Below, one piece after another: positions 19,766-29,510 of a DNA stretch of 64,000 bases; within the stretch, counting starts at the first letter, position 1, and the number at the start of each line of letters is the position of its first letter. The position numbers were made by a program, and so were the translations under genes. Origin of the DNA: Lycorma delicatula. Taxonomy: Eukaryota; Arthropoda; Insecta; Hemiptera; Fulgoridae. Under the pieces are notes generated by a model, which saw only the letters and a program-made list of their open reading frames with translations, searched no databases and was not told the origin of the DNA. Location of the stretch: the NCBI RefSeq assembly GCF_047948215.1, contig NC_134465.1:46593946-46657945 (forward strand), read 5' to 3'.

Positions 19766-20260
19766 CATGCCTATTGGTGTGTCTTAGGCTTAATAAATTT
19801 TGATTGGATAAACCGATTTTGATGAAATTTCTAGTATATGAGGCAATCTATTCGTAAACGTTTACGGTTAATATTTCCCGGAGGCGGGGTACATAGTTTT
19901 TACGGGTTCAATTTTCTCCGAATTTTGCAAATATGACCTCCAATTTATATTAAGTTCAATAGATGCTTGCATGATTATCAAAGAATTTTTAAAACAATTT
20001 TACCTAAAAAAAACTCCCTCTTACTAAAAATCAAAATAATGCTATCTTATTTATTGAGTATTTTTTAACCGATATTTTTTTGTATTTTTAGATGTAGTAC
20101 TAGTGCAAGTGACCTCAAAAAAATACTTTGGAAGCAATATTGGGGGCGGGAAAGCCGATCAATGTTAAAAATATCGATGTTTGAATTATTTAAACTTTTT
20201 TAGTTTACTTTCACGTATTAAAATTTTATAAACAACTTCACATCTTCATTCTCTTAGAAA
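19766..20260 (+). repeat. Dispersed repeat M, right part
   Basis: Begins 'tgcctattggtgtgtcttag' and includes 'ttttgatgaaatttctagta' and 'cccggaggcgggg'. It is likely the continuation of the repeat interrupted at 18735. No coding capacity. Confidence 0.35.
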
Positions 20261-20341
20261 TTCTGACATTGTACACTTATTATTCTTGAAAATGACTATT
20301 CTATTATCGAAATAATATTTGATTCATGTCAGGTTATACAG

Positions 20342-20565
20342 GTAGTCCCATATAAAACGCAACCCAACCTTATATTGGTAGGTATTGAAATAATAAAAAG
20401 GCATGTGCAAATGTAAATGTAATTTTTATTATTACCATCCATTACCTTACATTTAGAGTAAATGTTGGAAGTGGCCGCCATCTTCTTGAATACAAGCTTC
20501 AATTCTTTTTAAAGCGTTTCTTGCAACTTTTTTCGAAGTTTGTGACTGGATATTTAATAAAACTG
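20342..20565 (-). mobile_element. Mariner A fragment (one end only)
   Basis: The terminus caggtagtcccatataaaac, after TA, and the next ~200 bp are nearly the same as the left end of the full A element at 904. It includes the last codons of the transposase (complement of the 'gtttcttgcaac' region). It stops abruptly at about 20565 in unrelated AT-rich DNA. Confidence 0.8.
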
Positions 20566-20569
20566 TTAC

Positions 20570-21715
20570 GATTATGGGACGTAGTTGAAAAAAAAATCAA
20601 AATTCGTTTAACTATATTTTCATAATTACGAAAATTTCATATTTTTCTAATTTTTTTCAAAAATATACATTTTTTGAACACAAAACATTGAAAAGTTATA
20701 TTTTTTTAAAAAGTTTTATTCTACTTTATATCAACAAGATAAAAAAAGATGCATAAAATTTCGTATATAAAGAAGATTAGGAAAAAATTTTTTTTTACGT
20801 TAGAACAAATTTTATAGTAGTATATACCAGCAAAATAAAATAAAAATTTCGTATCGACGACCTATTTCACAACGCTTCTGTAACACCTTTGAGAATTACA
20901 ACACCTAACTTAAAAATCACTATTTTCATGTAATAAGAAAAAAATTGATTTATTAATAAAATAAAGCGATATTTTTAATAAATAAAAAAATTACCATTAT
21001 AACTTGAATAAAAAAACACAATAAATTATGACACAACTTATAACCTTTTTTTAAAAAAAAATACTATATAATTAATATAATAAAAAAATTACGTTAAACG
21101 AATAAAATTTAAAAAAATATATATATATTTAATCCGTTATTAATTTACAAAGAATAATTATACTGTAAATATACCAGCATGTTTATATTTATATAATTAT
21201 GAGGAGAAAAAAATTACCGTTAAAATACAGCCCGCAGATGAAAATAACAATTTGTTTAATTCAGCAACTTATTAAATTCAGTGTAAACGTATTTTGAAAA
21301 TTAAAGGGAAGAAATGTAATGCTTATATTCTCTTATATTTAAATGTACTTTTTAAAAGTAAGAAAACCATTTCCGTTTCACGTATTCAAAGAATTTTTTC
21401 TGAGAAATATCGTAATACATACAAATATTGTAATACATATTCTTCGAAGATGTATTACAATACATCAAATGCAATTCTTAGAATTTCTTTATTTAATGTT
21501 TAGAAAAGATACACCCACGTATCAAAAAATATAGCCTATATTAAGTTGTATTAATGCACGAAAAATTAATTTAGTACCGGATGATAATATAACATACCAA
21601 ATTTTATATTATAATAAATGATTCATGCTTGTCAAACGATTTAAACAAATTAAACGTATATGAGTAATTTTAAATGATTTGGATACATCATTTAAATATT
21701 TCATTTTTATAATTT
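20570..21715. other. No gene seen; contains a perfect hairpin at 21426-21462
   Basis: Strongly AT-rich. The hairpin arms tattgtaatacat and atgtattacaata (21426-21438 and 21450-21462) are exact, with an 11-nt loop that includes ttcgaa. Weaker symmetry continues outward (about 21390-21500), so a small MITE-like unit is possible. Confidence 0.45.
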
Positions 21716-21717
21716 GT

Positions 21718-21835
21718 ACATTGTAATCTGTTCAACTTGTGAACAATACGCAACTCTCCCTCACCGTACGGCCCAACGAGGTATAGATGAGGTGGAGCCT
21801 TGTATAGACACAGGCTGCACATTCCTAGCCTATCC
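21718..21835 (-). mobile_element. SINE tail type 2 fragment
   Basis: Complement of 'acattgtaatctgttcaact' plus 'tgtgaacaatacgcaactc' matches the alternative tail at 7388-7430. It is followed by body sequence up to about 21830. The head is lost where a second, oppositely oriented SINE starts. Confidence 0.55.
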
Positions 21836-21987
21836 GTGCTTATCTAGTGGTTAACTCGTCATCGCAAATCAGTTGGTTTCAAAGTCGAGAGTTCTAAGGT
21901 TTAAATTCTAGTAAAGGTGGTTACTTTTATACGGATTTGAATACTAGATAGTGGATAACACAATTCAATTTCAATTAACCATATCTC
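21836..21987 (+). mobile_element. SINE (H1-like head), left part, split by another SINE
   Basis: The head 'cttatctagtggttaactcg', the 'aaatcagttggtttcaaag' segment and 'gtttaaattctagtaaaggt' are followed by the body up to 'atatctc'. It resumes at 22303 after the inserted SINE. Confidence 0.7.
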
Positions 21988-22317
21988 AGGAATGGTCGAC
22001 CTCTTCTTTCTTTTTCCTGTTTAGCCTCCGGTAACTACTGTTCAGATAATACTTCAGAGGATGAATGAGGATGATATGTATAAGTGTAAATGAAGTGTAA
22101 TCTTGTACATTCTCAGTTCGACCATTCCTGAGATGTGTGGTTAATTGAAACCCAACCACCAAAGAACACCGGTATCCACGGTCTAGTATTCAAATCCGTG
22201 TAAAAATAACTGGCTTTACTAGGACTTGAACGCTGGAACTCTGTACTTCCAAATCAGCTGATTTGGGAATACGCGTCCACCACTAGACCAACCCGGTGGG
22301 TTAGGAATGGTCGACCT
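21988..22317 (-). mobile_element. Complete 300-bp SINE (H1) with 15-bp target duplication
   Basis: The exact duplication aggaatggtcgacct at 21988-22002 and 22303-22317 flanks the element 22003-22302, which defines the full H1 unit at 300 bp. On the minus strand: tRNA-like head 'aacccaccgggttggtctag', palindrome around 'aaatcagctgattt', body, shared tail 'ctaaacaggaaaaagaaaga'. The target is the body of another SINE, so the duplication also matches SINE sequence. The two flanks being equal and the host SINE resuming cleanly prove the insertion. Confidence 0.9.
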
Positions 22318-22417
22318 GAGACTGTACAAGACTACACTTCATTTACATTCATACATATCATCCTCTGAAGTAATACCTTACGGTGGTTCCAGAGGCTAAA
22401 CAGAAAAAAGAGAGGCT
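22303..22417 (+). mobile_element. SINE, right part after the nested SINE
   Basis: Body and tail of the host SINE: 'gagactgtacaagactacac', 'catatcatcctctgaagtaa', 'taccttacggtggttcc', 'gaggctaaacag'. This is an intact example of the shared tail. Confidence 0.75.
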
Positions 22418-22710
22418 GCTTATTCCTAAGACGTGTAATTAATTGAACCCCAACCACCAAAGTACACCGATATCCAGTTACTAGTATTCGAATCCGTATA
22501 AAAGCAACCAACTTTTACTGGGATTTGAATTTCAGAACCTTCAACTTCAAAATTTCTTTTGATATTCAATTTTGAAATTGTAATTTTAATTACAATAATA
22601 TTGTAATTTTATTATAAATGATAGATTACGTTCACAACTATTGTAAACAACATGAAAGGAGACGAAACCTTCGGAGACGCTACCATTCGCGTCACGGAGT
22701 CCGGCTAGGC
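22418..22710 (-). mobile_element. Two degraded SINE pieces
   Basis: 22425-22555 is an H1 body in minus orientation ('cctaagacgtgtaattaatt', 'ccaaccaccaaagtacacc'). 22645-22710 resembles an H2 head in minus orientation ('gacgctaccattcgcgtcac', 'ggagtccggct'). The B-box region of the second is lost. Confidence 0.45.
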
Positions 22711-22714
22711 TAAT

Positions 22715-22975
22715 TAATTTAATCTGTCGGAAAACAAATTTAATACAACAAAAAATACAGTTTTCTGAAAACAAGTTTTAATAATAAATTAAGTTTTTTG
22801 TTTTATAGAAAAATTAAAAAAAAAAACATGATTTACAACTGCTATTATGAAGTTATTTATTAACTTTAAAATTATTGGCAAAGAGAAAATACGACTATTA
22901 ATATTCATAAACGAAAAAAACAATATTAGTATCCGTATATGAAAATTGACATTAATACGTTGTTTTCTCGGGTAG
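22715..22975. other. No gene seen
   Basis: AT-rich filler between SINE pieces and a GC-rich block. Confidence 0.3.
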
Positions 22976-22979
22976 TAAT

Positions 22980-23410
22980 ACGTTCATTACTGGCGTAATA
23001 CAACGTAAGGATAAGGGGCGAGGGGGTGAAAGACAGCTCCCTATAGAGTTGCAATTCCTTCAGGCTTGCCTGAATTGACGGTGACAATGAGGTAGGGGGA
23101 CTCTGAATCCCTTAAGCTATGTGGGCCTTTACAAATGTGGAAAATAATAAGGAAGATGTGAAAAGACCTGAAACCAGTGGGAGAAGCTAGAAATAATGGT
23201 GTACCCCCATTAGAGTGGGCAAGATATTAAAACATCTGGAACCGGTGGGGGACGCCAGAATCGGCGAACTCTCATTAGAGTGGGAAAGGAAAACAGAAAG
23301 ATCCAACCGGTGACCCGATTTGCCATGGGAAGGGTCATTTGACTTAAAAGAACACCCCCTGTATCGCTTGATGCTTAGTTGAAGAGCCGATACAGGGGTC
23401 AGGAAGAAAA
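22980..23410 (+). repeat. GC-rich block with short tandem units and a hairpin
   Basis: Distinctly GC-rich. Two diverged units of about 68 bp lie in tandem (about 23161-23229 and 23230-23295). They share 'ctgraaccrgtggg' and 'cattagagtggg', and a third partial unit starts 'atccaaccggtgacc'. A perfect 11-bp hairpin (23356-23366 and 23388-23398, cccctgtatcg/cgatacagggg) closes the block before an A9 run. This may be the untranslated region of a retroelement; no frame is recognisable. Confidence 0.45.
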
Positions 23411-23429
23411 AAAAATTCTAAATTAAAAA

Positions 23430-23625
23430 TAAGGTTCTGGGTTCAAATCCTAGTAAAAGTTAGTCGCTTTTATACGGATTTGAATGCTAGGCAGTGAATA
23501 CCGGTGTACTTTGGTGGACGGGATTTAATTAACCACACATCTCAAGAACGGTAGGTCTGAATCTATACAATAGACTTCATTTATAGTCAAAAATATAATC
23601 CTCATCTCATCGGGCTGTGTATGTA
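23430..23625 (+). mobile_element. SINE, B box and body, alternative end
   Basis: The B-box-like gttcaaatcc is at about 23451-23460, followed by 'tagtaaaagttagtcgcttt', the body ('ggataccg' block, 'ctcaagaacggtaggtctga') and 'aatcctcatctcatcgggct'. The head is cut. The end differs from the usual tail and may be tail type 2 or a third variant. Confidence 0.55.
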
Positions 23626-23639
23626 AGAGATTGTTTATT

Positions 23640-24230
23640 TTTCATTAGGAAAATAAATAAAAATTAGTTAATTTAATAATTTTACCCGAAAAACTTTAAA
23701 ATAGATTTGTATATGTTTGTTCATTATACGCAAATGGTTTTATCAATCGCGTTTAGACATTTTTCTTTTCCATAATGTAGGATCAAAATTATAAAAAAAA
23801 AACATTCTAACAGTTTTTAACTTATCAAATATTTCTTAGTTGGCAATTGGAAATATTTTGACTGATTATGCTTAAAAGGAATTTTTTTTCGATTTCTAAG
23901 CAGTACTGAATTTTAGAGCCCTTATCCATCAATCGACCGCCCTTCAAAATGCTCATTTAAAAGGTACCTTACCGACTTAATGAGCCATTACTTCATTTTC
24001 TATCGAAGATGTGAAACAAAACCATTTTCAAGAATATTAAGGTATGACATCCTTTTAAGAATTTCTTCAAAAATGTTTAGTCCTGTCAGATATCGCTGCC
24101 CACATTATTACATGACGGTTTACGATTCCCTCATAAAAATGAGTATTTTCATTTCATCTAAAATACTCGTTTCAAGATCTATTATTCATTATTTAAATAG
24201 TAGTTTCCACTTAACAAAAATCTTTAATAG
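23640..24230. other. No gene seen next to ribozyme-like motif
   Basis: AT-rich. A 92-codon plus frame (23980-24258) shows no domain. The region could be decayed Penelope-like sequence belonging to the motif at 24234. Confidence 0.3.
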
Positions 24231-24233
24231 TAA

Positions 24234-24274
24234 TGTTCGAGCGCTTTCGTATTATTAATCCATCCTCAGAAACA
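24234..24274 (-). ncRNA. Hammerhead-ribozyme-like motif, copy 2 (diverged)
   Basis: On the minus strand: stem I tguuu/gaaca, core CUGAGGA (the seventh position of CUGANGA is free), a weak stem II (one mismatch), GAAA, palindromic GCGC as a short helix III, then UC as the cleavage site. This is the layout known for Penelope-like elements, where the tiny helix III is thought to work as a dimer. Stem II is damaged, so activity is doubtful. It is related to the better copy at 48751-48792, including neighbouring sequence. Confidence 0.55.
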
Positions 24275-24279
24275 ATGAT

Positions 24280-25540
24280 GTGTTGTACATTATAATTATT
24301 TACTTTACATATTATTAATTATACTAAATTGAATTTTATAAAATATAAATATAAAAATTGATGGTCAAAAAGTAAAATAAAGTTATCGGTAATCCGTCAT
24401 GTCAGTATGAAGGTCTCCATTGTTATGTTTATTAGTAGAATCAGTATTACCAACTTAGAATCAAAATGGTTGGTAAGTAGAAACTATTATTATATAAATA
24501 ATTTATATATTAATATCAGCGGGCTATAATTAATAAAATTCATTTATTATTCAGATAAATGGCACACTTGTCGGAGAAGTAAATTGATTTCGGTGAATGA
24601 ACATTCGGAAAACGGTTTAGAAGAAACAAGTTTATCTTTAAGCTTTAAAGTACATTAGAAAGAAAGAAAAAGAAGAAAAATAAGGTACTGATTTAAAAGA
24701 AAAATAATAAAAACAGAATGAATGATAAAGACAAAAAAAGAAAGAATATTAGTGTTCCGGTAAATCTACTCGATATTTGTTGCGCTCTTTCATTGTTAAA
24801 CATAGCATTAGGTCACGTTGCTTCGTAACATTGAATTTGTATTAAAAAAAAATTAATATAATAACAAAAGTTTACTACCGATATAAAAAAAAATAATAAA
24901 ATGTAATCGGAGATATAAAATTGTTTAATAGTGATATACGAATCGCAATGTAATACTGTACAAACCGATTTTTTAAGCCTATAATTTAAATCCATTTCTT
25001 CCGGTATACCTTAAATCTTTTATTTCTTTTAAACAGCTGCACAATCAACATTACTACAAGGTAATCATTGTAGGTAGCTACTACTACAAAAAGAAGATAC
25101 TTTTCGATTTAAGAGGGCGTATAAACACCATAGGAGGTCCAATAAAACACACACACAAACGTATACGATACAAACATTAAGCAATTATTACCGGCCAAAT
25201 GATTACCGACAATGGATATTATTGTAAAATTCGATTCATTGGTGTTTTTTTTTTGTATTTAATTATTTAATTTAACAATTATTTTTTTAATGGTCAATTG
25301 GTTCCATTGTTGAATATAGCAGTAAAAATAAAAAAGGAGAAACAAAAATAATAATGAAAAAAAAAAATGTGGTCCAGATTTAAATCACGAAAAAATATTT
25401 TTGATACGCTGTATTTCAGTGGCATAATAATAATAATTATTTTGAAGTGTAGTCTGATACTATGATCAAAAAATCTCATTAAAAGTTAACATTCTAAACC
25501 AAATGAATTTTTAAATTTAGCTTGTTTCTATAAAGGTTAA
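24280..25540. other. No gene seen
   Basis: AT-rich. About 24360-24425 is the inverted equivalent of 48868-48930 (shared word ccgtcatgtcagtatgaag). Elsewhere nothing is recognised. Confidence 0.35.
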
Positions 25541-25542
25541 TA

Positions 25543-26891
25543 CAGGATCATTCACGGGAACCGGATGTTTTTAAAATAATTATAAAAAATTGAATATTTA
25601 CTTTAAAAAAGTTTTATTGGTACTGAAACACTTGTTAAATCAAAGAATTTGTTACTTACTCATGAACGAAAAATTATGTTCGGTAAGTGATGTCCATTTT
25701 GGACAATATATTGTTGTAGCCTTTCACGGTAACTGGTCTCTATTCTTTGGAGCATATCTACATCAATCTGGGTGACGTATTGACGAATTGCGATCTTTAG
25801 GTCCTCCAATGTACGCGGTTTATTTCCGTACACACGCGATTTCAGAAACCCCCACAGAAAAAAATCACAACTACTCAAGTCGGGGGACCGAGGGGGCCAA
25901 GGAATGTCGCCGAATCTGGAAATGATCCGTCCCGGAAACAAGTTACCGAGAACAGCCATCGTTGCCCTCGCTGTGTACGCTGTACCTCCATCCTCCTGGA
26001 ATAACACATTTTGAAAATCGATTCCCCGGTTTCGTAACTCAAGGATGAGAAACGTATTCAACTTCGCAATGTAACGATCAGCTGTTACAGTTACGGCAGC
26101 GTTATTTTCTTCAAAAAAATATGGTTCAATAACACCGACGACCTTTTCCTATTGCATACCAGAGAGTCACCTATGAAGTGGTCTATGGGTATGAAGTGGT
26201 CTCTCGTTAAGCTGATGTGGGTTTCATTCTGCTCGATACCGGCAATCCTGTTTGTTGACGAAGCCATTCAGATGAAAATGGGCTTCGTTACTCATTAACA
26301 ATAACAAATTTTCATTTTCTTCAAAAACGGTAAGCATTTGTCGACAAAATTGTAATCGCTGCGTGAAATCTTGCTCGTTTAACTGCTGCACGACGGCTAT
26401 CTTGTAAGGATGGAAATGCAGGTCTGTATCCAGAATTCGTCTTACCGTACTTGTGCTCATTTGAAGCGCTGCTGAATGCCTCTAAATAGAGCGGCGTGGA
26501 CTTCTGACAATGGCTTCCCTTACTTGTTCGATGTTCTCCGGAATGCTAGCATTTCGTTGGGGACCCGGTGGTTTTTTCTTCAATATTGAACCGCTTGTTC
26601 AAAGGTTGCTTACCCATCGCGATATTGTTTTACGAGAAGGGTCACTTCCATTACGATGGATATTAAACTGACGGCGGAAATCTCGCAGAACAGCAGTTAC
26701 TGATTCGTCATTTCGCACAAAACTGTCATACGGGTACAGGCGTTGGTCTAGCGTCCACGGCTCCATCTCAACGACTAAAATGTAAATGCTATGAACAAAG
26801 GAAACGTCAGACACCAGCCACGTGCCCCTCTCACCACGAACGCCCGAGTACAACCCACTTCAAAAACATCCGGTTCCTGTGAATGACCCTA
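25543..26891 (-). mobile_element. Mariner-like transposon, family F, complete ends
   Basis: The left end caggatcattcacgggaacc (after TA) matches the complement of 'ggttcctgtgaatgaccct' at 26871-26890. Terminal repeats are at least ~27 bp including 'ggatgttttt'. The right-hand TA is mutated. Length ~1.35 kb. The interior encodes one transposase in a single frame on the minus strand. Confidence 0.85.
25660..26853 (-). pseudogene. Family F transposase, in frame but with five stops
   Basis: All three open pieces (26853-26599, 26460-26224, 26061-25660) are in the same frame, so only stop codons break it. The N-terminal DNA-binding part reads 'VLRDFRRQFNIHRNGSDPSR' and 'TISRWVSNL', then after a stop 'TSGSILKKKPPGPQRNASI' and 'VREAIVRSPRRS'. 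The catalytic half has 'NEAHFHLNG' (first Asp replaced by Asn), 'LFQEDGG' (second Asp) and 'PPRSPDLSSCDFFLWG' (third Asp), with 41 residues between the last two. An 18-bp tandem duplication near 26170-26210 repeats RPLHTH-like codons without shifting the frame. Stops are near 26599, 26485, 26224, 26170 and 26155. Confidence 0.8.
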
Positions 26892-27049
26892 AATAAAAAA
26901 AATTGAACGAATAACGATAAGGAAAAAATTCTAAGAAAAAATTATCTTTGTTATTTTTATAAATGAAATAATACTTTTAAATGAAACGTTTTAATAAAGA
27001 ACAAAGATACGGGAATTAAAAAAACCCAGATAACACAGTTGTACAACCA

Positions 27050-27620
27050 AACTATGGGTAATTCCTGATGCACGGCTTACACACACAAAATTTAATTAAA
27101 AATATTTATACTTTAATATAAATGTATGTTTTCGTTTATTTAATTCAATAACTGTAACTAAAGCGCGCACGCATACCGTATTTAATTCGCACAAATGCGG
27201 CGGTACTAACGCCGACGGTCGGCATACCAGTATAAGTGCGAGGCATAACGCACCAACTTTCGAGTCGACCGGGCGATCGAGTTCAAGACCCGACCAGAGC
27301 GAGTTACTTATTAACAATTTAAATATTATTCATTTATTAATTCTACCGCTTACCTTTGATGTTACAACATAACAGACGACTATAACAGAATTTTTTGGGA
27401 TGGGGTGTGATTTTGTAAAAACTATTTTGGCAAATATTATTGTGTTTTAATTGTTAACAAATGTGCCTAAGAAGAATATGACCTTGCTATACAGCCTTAT
27501 ACCTTTGACCTTTTAAGTTGAAAATTTAATGGCATCGATGTCCCGTATATAAAGGTAATCGTATATAGTTATGAACAAAATCGGTCCAATAATTCTGGAA
27601 ATATAACGTGATTTAGAGGC
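27050..27620 (+). repeat. Repeat O, copy 1, with a tRNA-like segment
   Basis: Related along ~550 bp to 35680-36310. Shared landmarks are 'tgcacggcttacaca', 'gcataccgtatttaatt', 'gacggtcggca', 'gtcgaccgg', 'aaaatttaatg' and 'gaatatgacctt'. Around 27225-27300 a B-box-like gttcaagacc (27279-27288) follows 'aacgcaccaactttcgagt', reminiscent of a tRNA-derived head. No open frame is meaningful. Confidence 0.5.
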
Positions 27621-27639
27621 CGATACCGAACATACACAA

Positions 27640-27662
27640 GCGCGCGCACGCACACACACACA
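27640..27662 (+). repeat. CA/CG-rich microsatellite
   Basis: Short (CA)n with CG interruptions. Confidence 0.7.
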
Positions 27663-27666
27663 TTAT

Positions 27667-28265
27667 ATTTTTATTTCTTTTCAGTCAGTTGACTGGTTTG
27701 ATGCAGCTCTCCAAGATTCCCTATCTAGTGCTAGTCGTTTCATTTCAGTAAACTTCTAACATTCCACGCTCCGACTCGTAGAATATTAATTTTTTATTTT
27801 CTGGTGACCCCTTCCTTAGTAGTCCCCACCCGGAGATCCGAAGGGGGGAATAGTTTACTTCCGGAATATTTTACCAAGGAAGGCGCCTCCATCATTGCTA
27901 TATGAAAATGCAGAGCCACATTTTCTTGGAAAAAAAGCAGCTGTAGTTTTCCATTGCTTTCAGCTGCGCAGTACTCAGAGGATTGAGTGATGTTGATATG
28001 GCCGTTTAAGTCATTCTGACTCACGCCCCTAACAACTACTGAAAGAGCTGCTGCCCTCTTTCGGGAATCATTCCTTAGTCTGGCTCTCAACAGATACCTC
28101 TCCGATATGGTTGCACCTTCGGTCCAGCTACTCTGTATCCCTGAGCACTCAAGCCCCCTCACCAACGGCAAGGTCTCATGATTCATAGAGGAGGCACGCA
28201 CACACATATATACGAAAATTAACATCCGGAAAATTTCCATCCAGTGAAAACCGCATATACCCAAA
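27667..28265 (-). mobile_element. Internally deleted LINE (5' end joined to 3' end)
   Basis: 27670-27750 is the same 3' end as the other LINE copies ('ggtttgatgcagctctccaa' complement, 'ctagtgctagtcgtttca'). At 27750/27751 it jumps to sequence that on the minus strand runs 'gtggggactactaaggaagg', 'ggtcaccagaaaat', 'attctacgagtcggagcgtg', 'gaatgttagaagttta'. The last codons (ILRVGAWNVRSL) are the typical start of the LINE endonuclease domain. So the 5' leader and first endonuclease codons are fused to the last ~80 bp, and everything between is missing. A 156-codon frame (28264-27794) lies in the leader and shows no known domain. Confidence 0.65.
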
Positions 28266-28269
28266 TTGG

Positions 28270-29135
28270 AGAGATTACAATACTTTCCCTTCTTGAGCTA
28301 TAGCGCTATCTAGACGGGAAATTGAACAGATGTAATTGTTTCATAAATAAAACTTCTTATTTCTTGTTTGATCCAGGTCAAAATAGCCTAGCATTGATTT
28401 AGTTATAATTAAGTAACATAAGGTCTAACTTTCACGAGAACCATGAGAAAAACAATTAAATTTAAGGTTCTGTATCTATAATTGCTTGTAAACAAACCGT
28501 TAAATATACGCGTATAAAACACTGGTTTCCATTATTAATGTACACAACTGTACTAGTCAATAAGGTTATTACAAAGTCTAAATAACCTATATATATATAT
28601 ATATATATATTATATTTATTAGTGTATAAATGATTATTTGCCTCTAATATGTCTTTTTTTTTTTGTTTGAGGTATGAGAAATAGTTTTGATTATTTATTT
28701 TTGGGGTACAAAAATTAAGGGGGTAAATGATTTTATCATGTGATTTGTATAAATAAGTATCTTACAATAATTATTTCACACGCTTTCACTATGCATATTT
28801 TGTTAATACAGTTCATGTTAATTTAAATTTCTATTGTGGTATATATTATTTATTTTTACAAAGAAGCTTGACCTTGATTAATTGTAAAGTTATTCTATAT
28901 ACACTAATGGCAGTAATGTGAAATTTTTCAATATAAAATAAATTAAATAAACTTTAGTATTATCTAACTATATATATATATACATACATTTATTCAGGGT
29001 ATAAAAAAAATATATCAGCATTTAAAAACTATTTGATATCGCTTAACGTTTAATACATTAATGAATCACGAATAAAATGAGAGAGTAATTTTTACAGAGA
29101 TTTTACCTTGAGATACTCTCAAGGTACAATATAAG
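28270..29135. other. No gene seen; TA microsatellites
   Basis: AT-rich with (TA)n at about 28589-28610 and 28971-28982. No recognised features. Confidence 0.4.
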
Positions 29136-29139
29136 AATA

Positions 29140-29508
29140 CCTTTCGTCACGCGGCACATATCTAATCGATAGGAGAGTTCGTCTCGTGTTTTAATCGGTG
29201 TGGTGTAATGGAGGCGATAGCTATTTCTATCCTCTTCCTCAAAACGGGTAGATCGATAGATAGCGGAGACACATACATAAGATCCTTCTTTATAAATTCC
29301 TGAAGGAAAACATCACGCGGATTCAGATCGGATTAACGTGGAGGTAACCCCCAAACAAGATGTCAATGGGTCAGTGCCGACAGATCCAGCGATCGGCAAA
29401 ATGTCATTCGACCGATCAGTACAGAGTTATACCAGTAAGGTGATGCACCTCTTGGTGACAAATAAAGTTCTCTTGTCTACTTTGCAATCGAGGAAAGAAC
29501 GATGAATG
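29140..29508 (-). pseudogene. Transposon B, copy 2, C-terminal side (split)
   Basis: Aligns by eye with 16385-16840: 'taggagagttc', 'cagatcgg', 'aaaatgtcattc', 'ccgatca', 'aataaagt', 'gcaatcgagga'. It carries the second-Asp side of a transposase on the minus strand, with many stops. The other half lies at 31240-31700. It is interrupted at TA 29509-29510 by mariner A copy 3. Confidence 0.55.
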
Positions 29509-29510
29509 TA

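Noticed and set aside
27794..28264. 156-codon minus-strand frame as a host gene
   Set aside because: The DNA runs straight into the LINE endonuclease start and LINE 3' end, so it is the LINE leader; no protein domain is visible.
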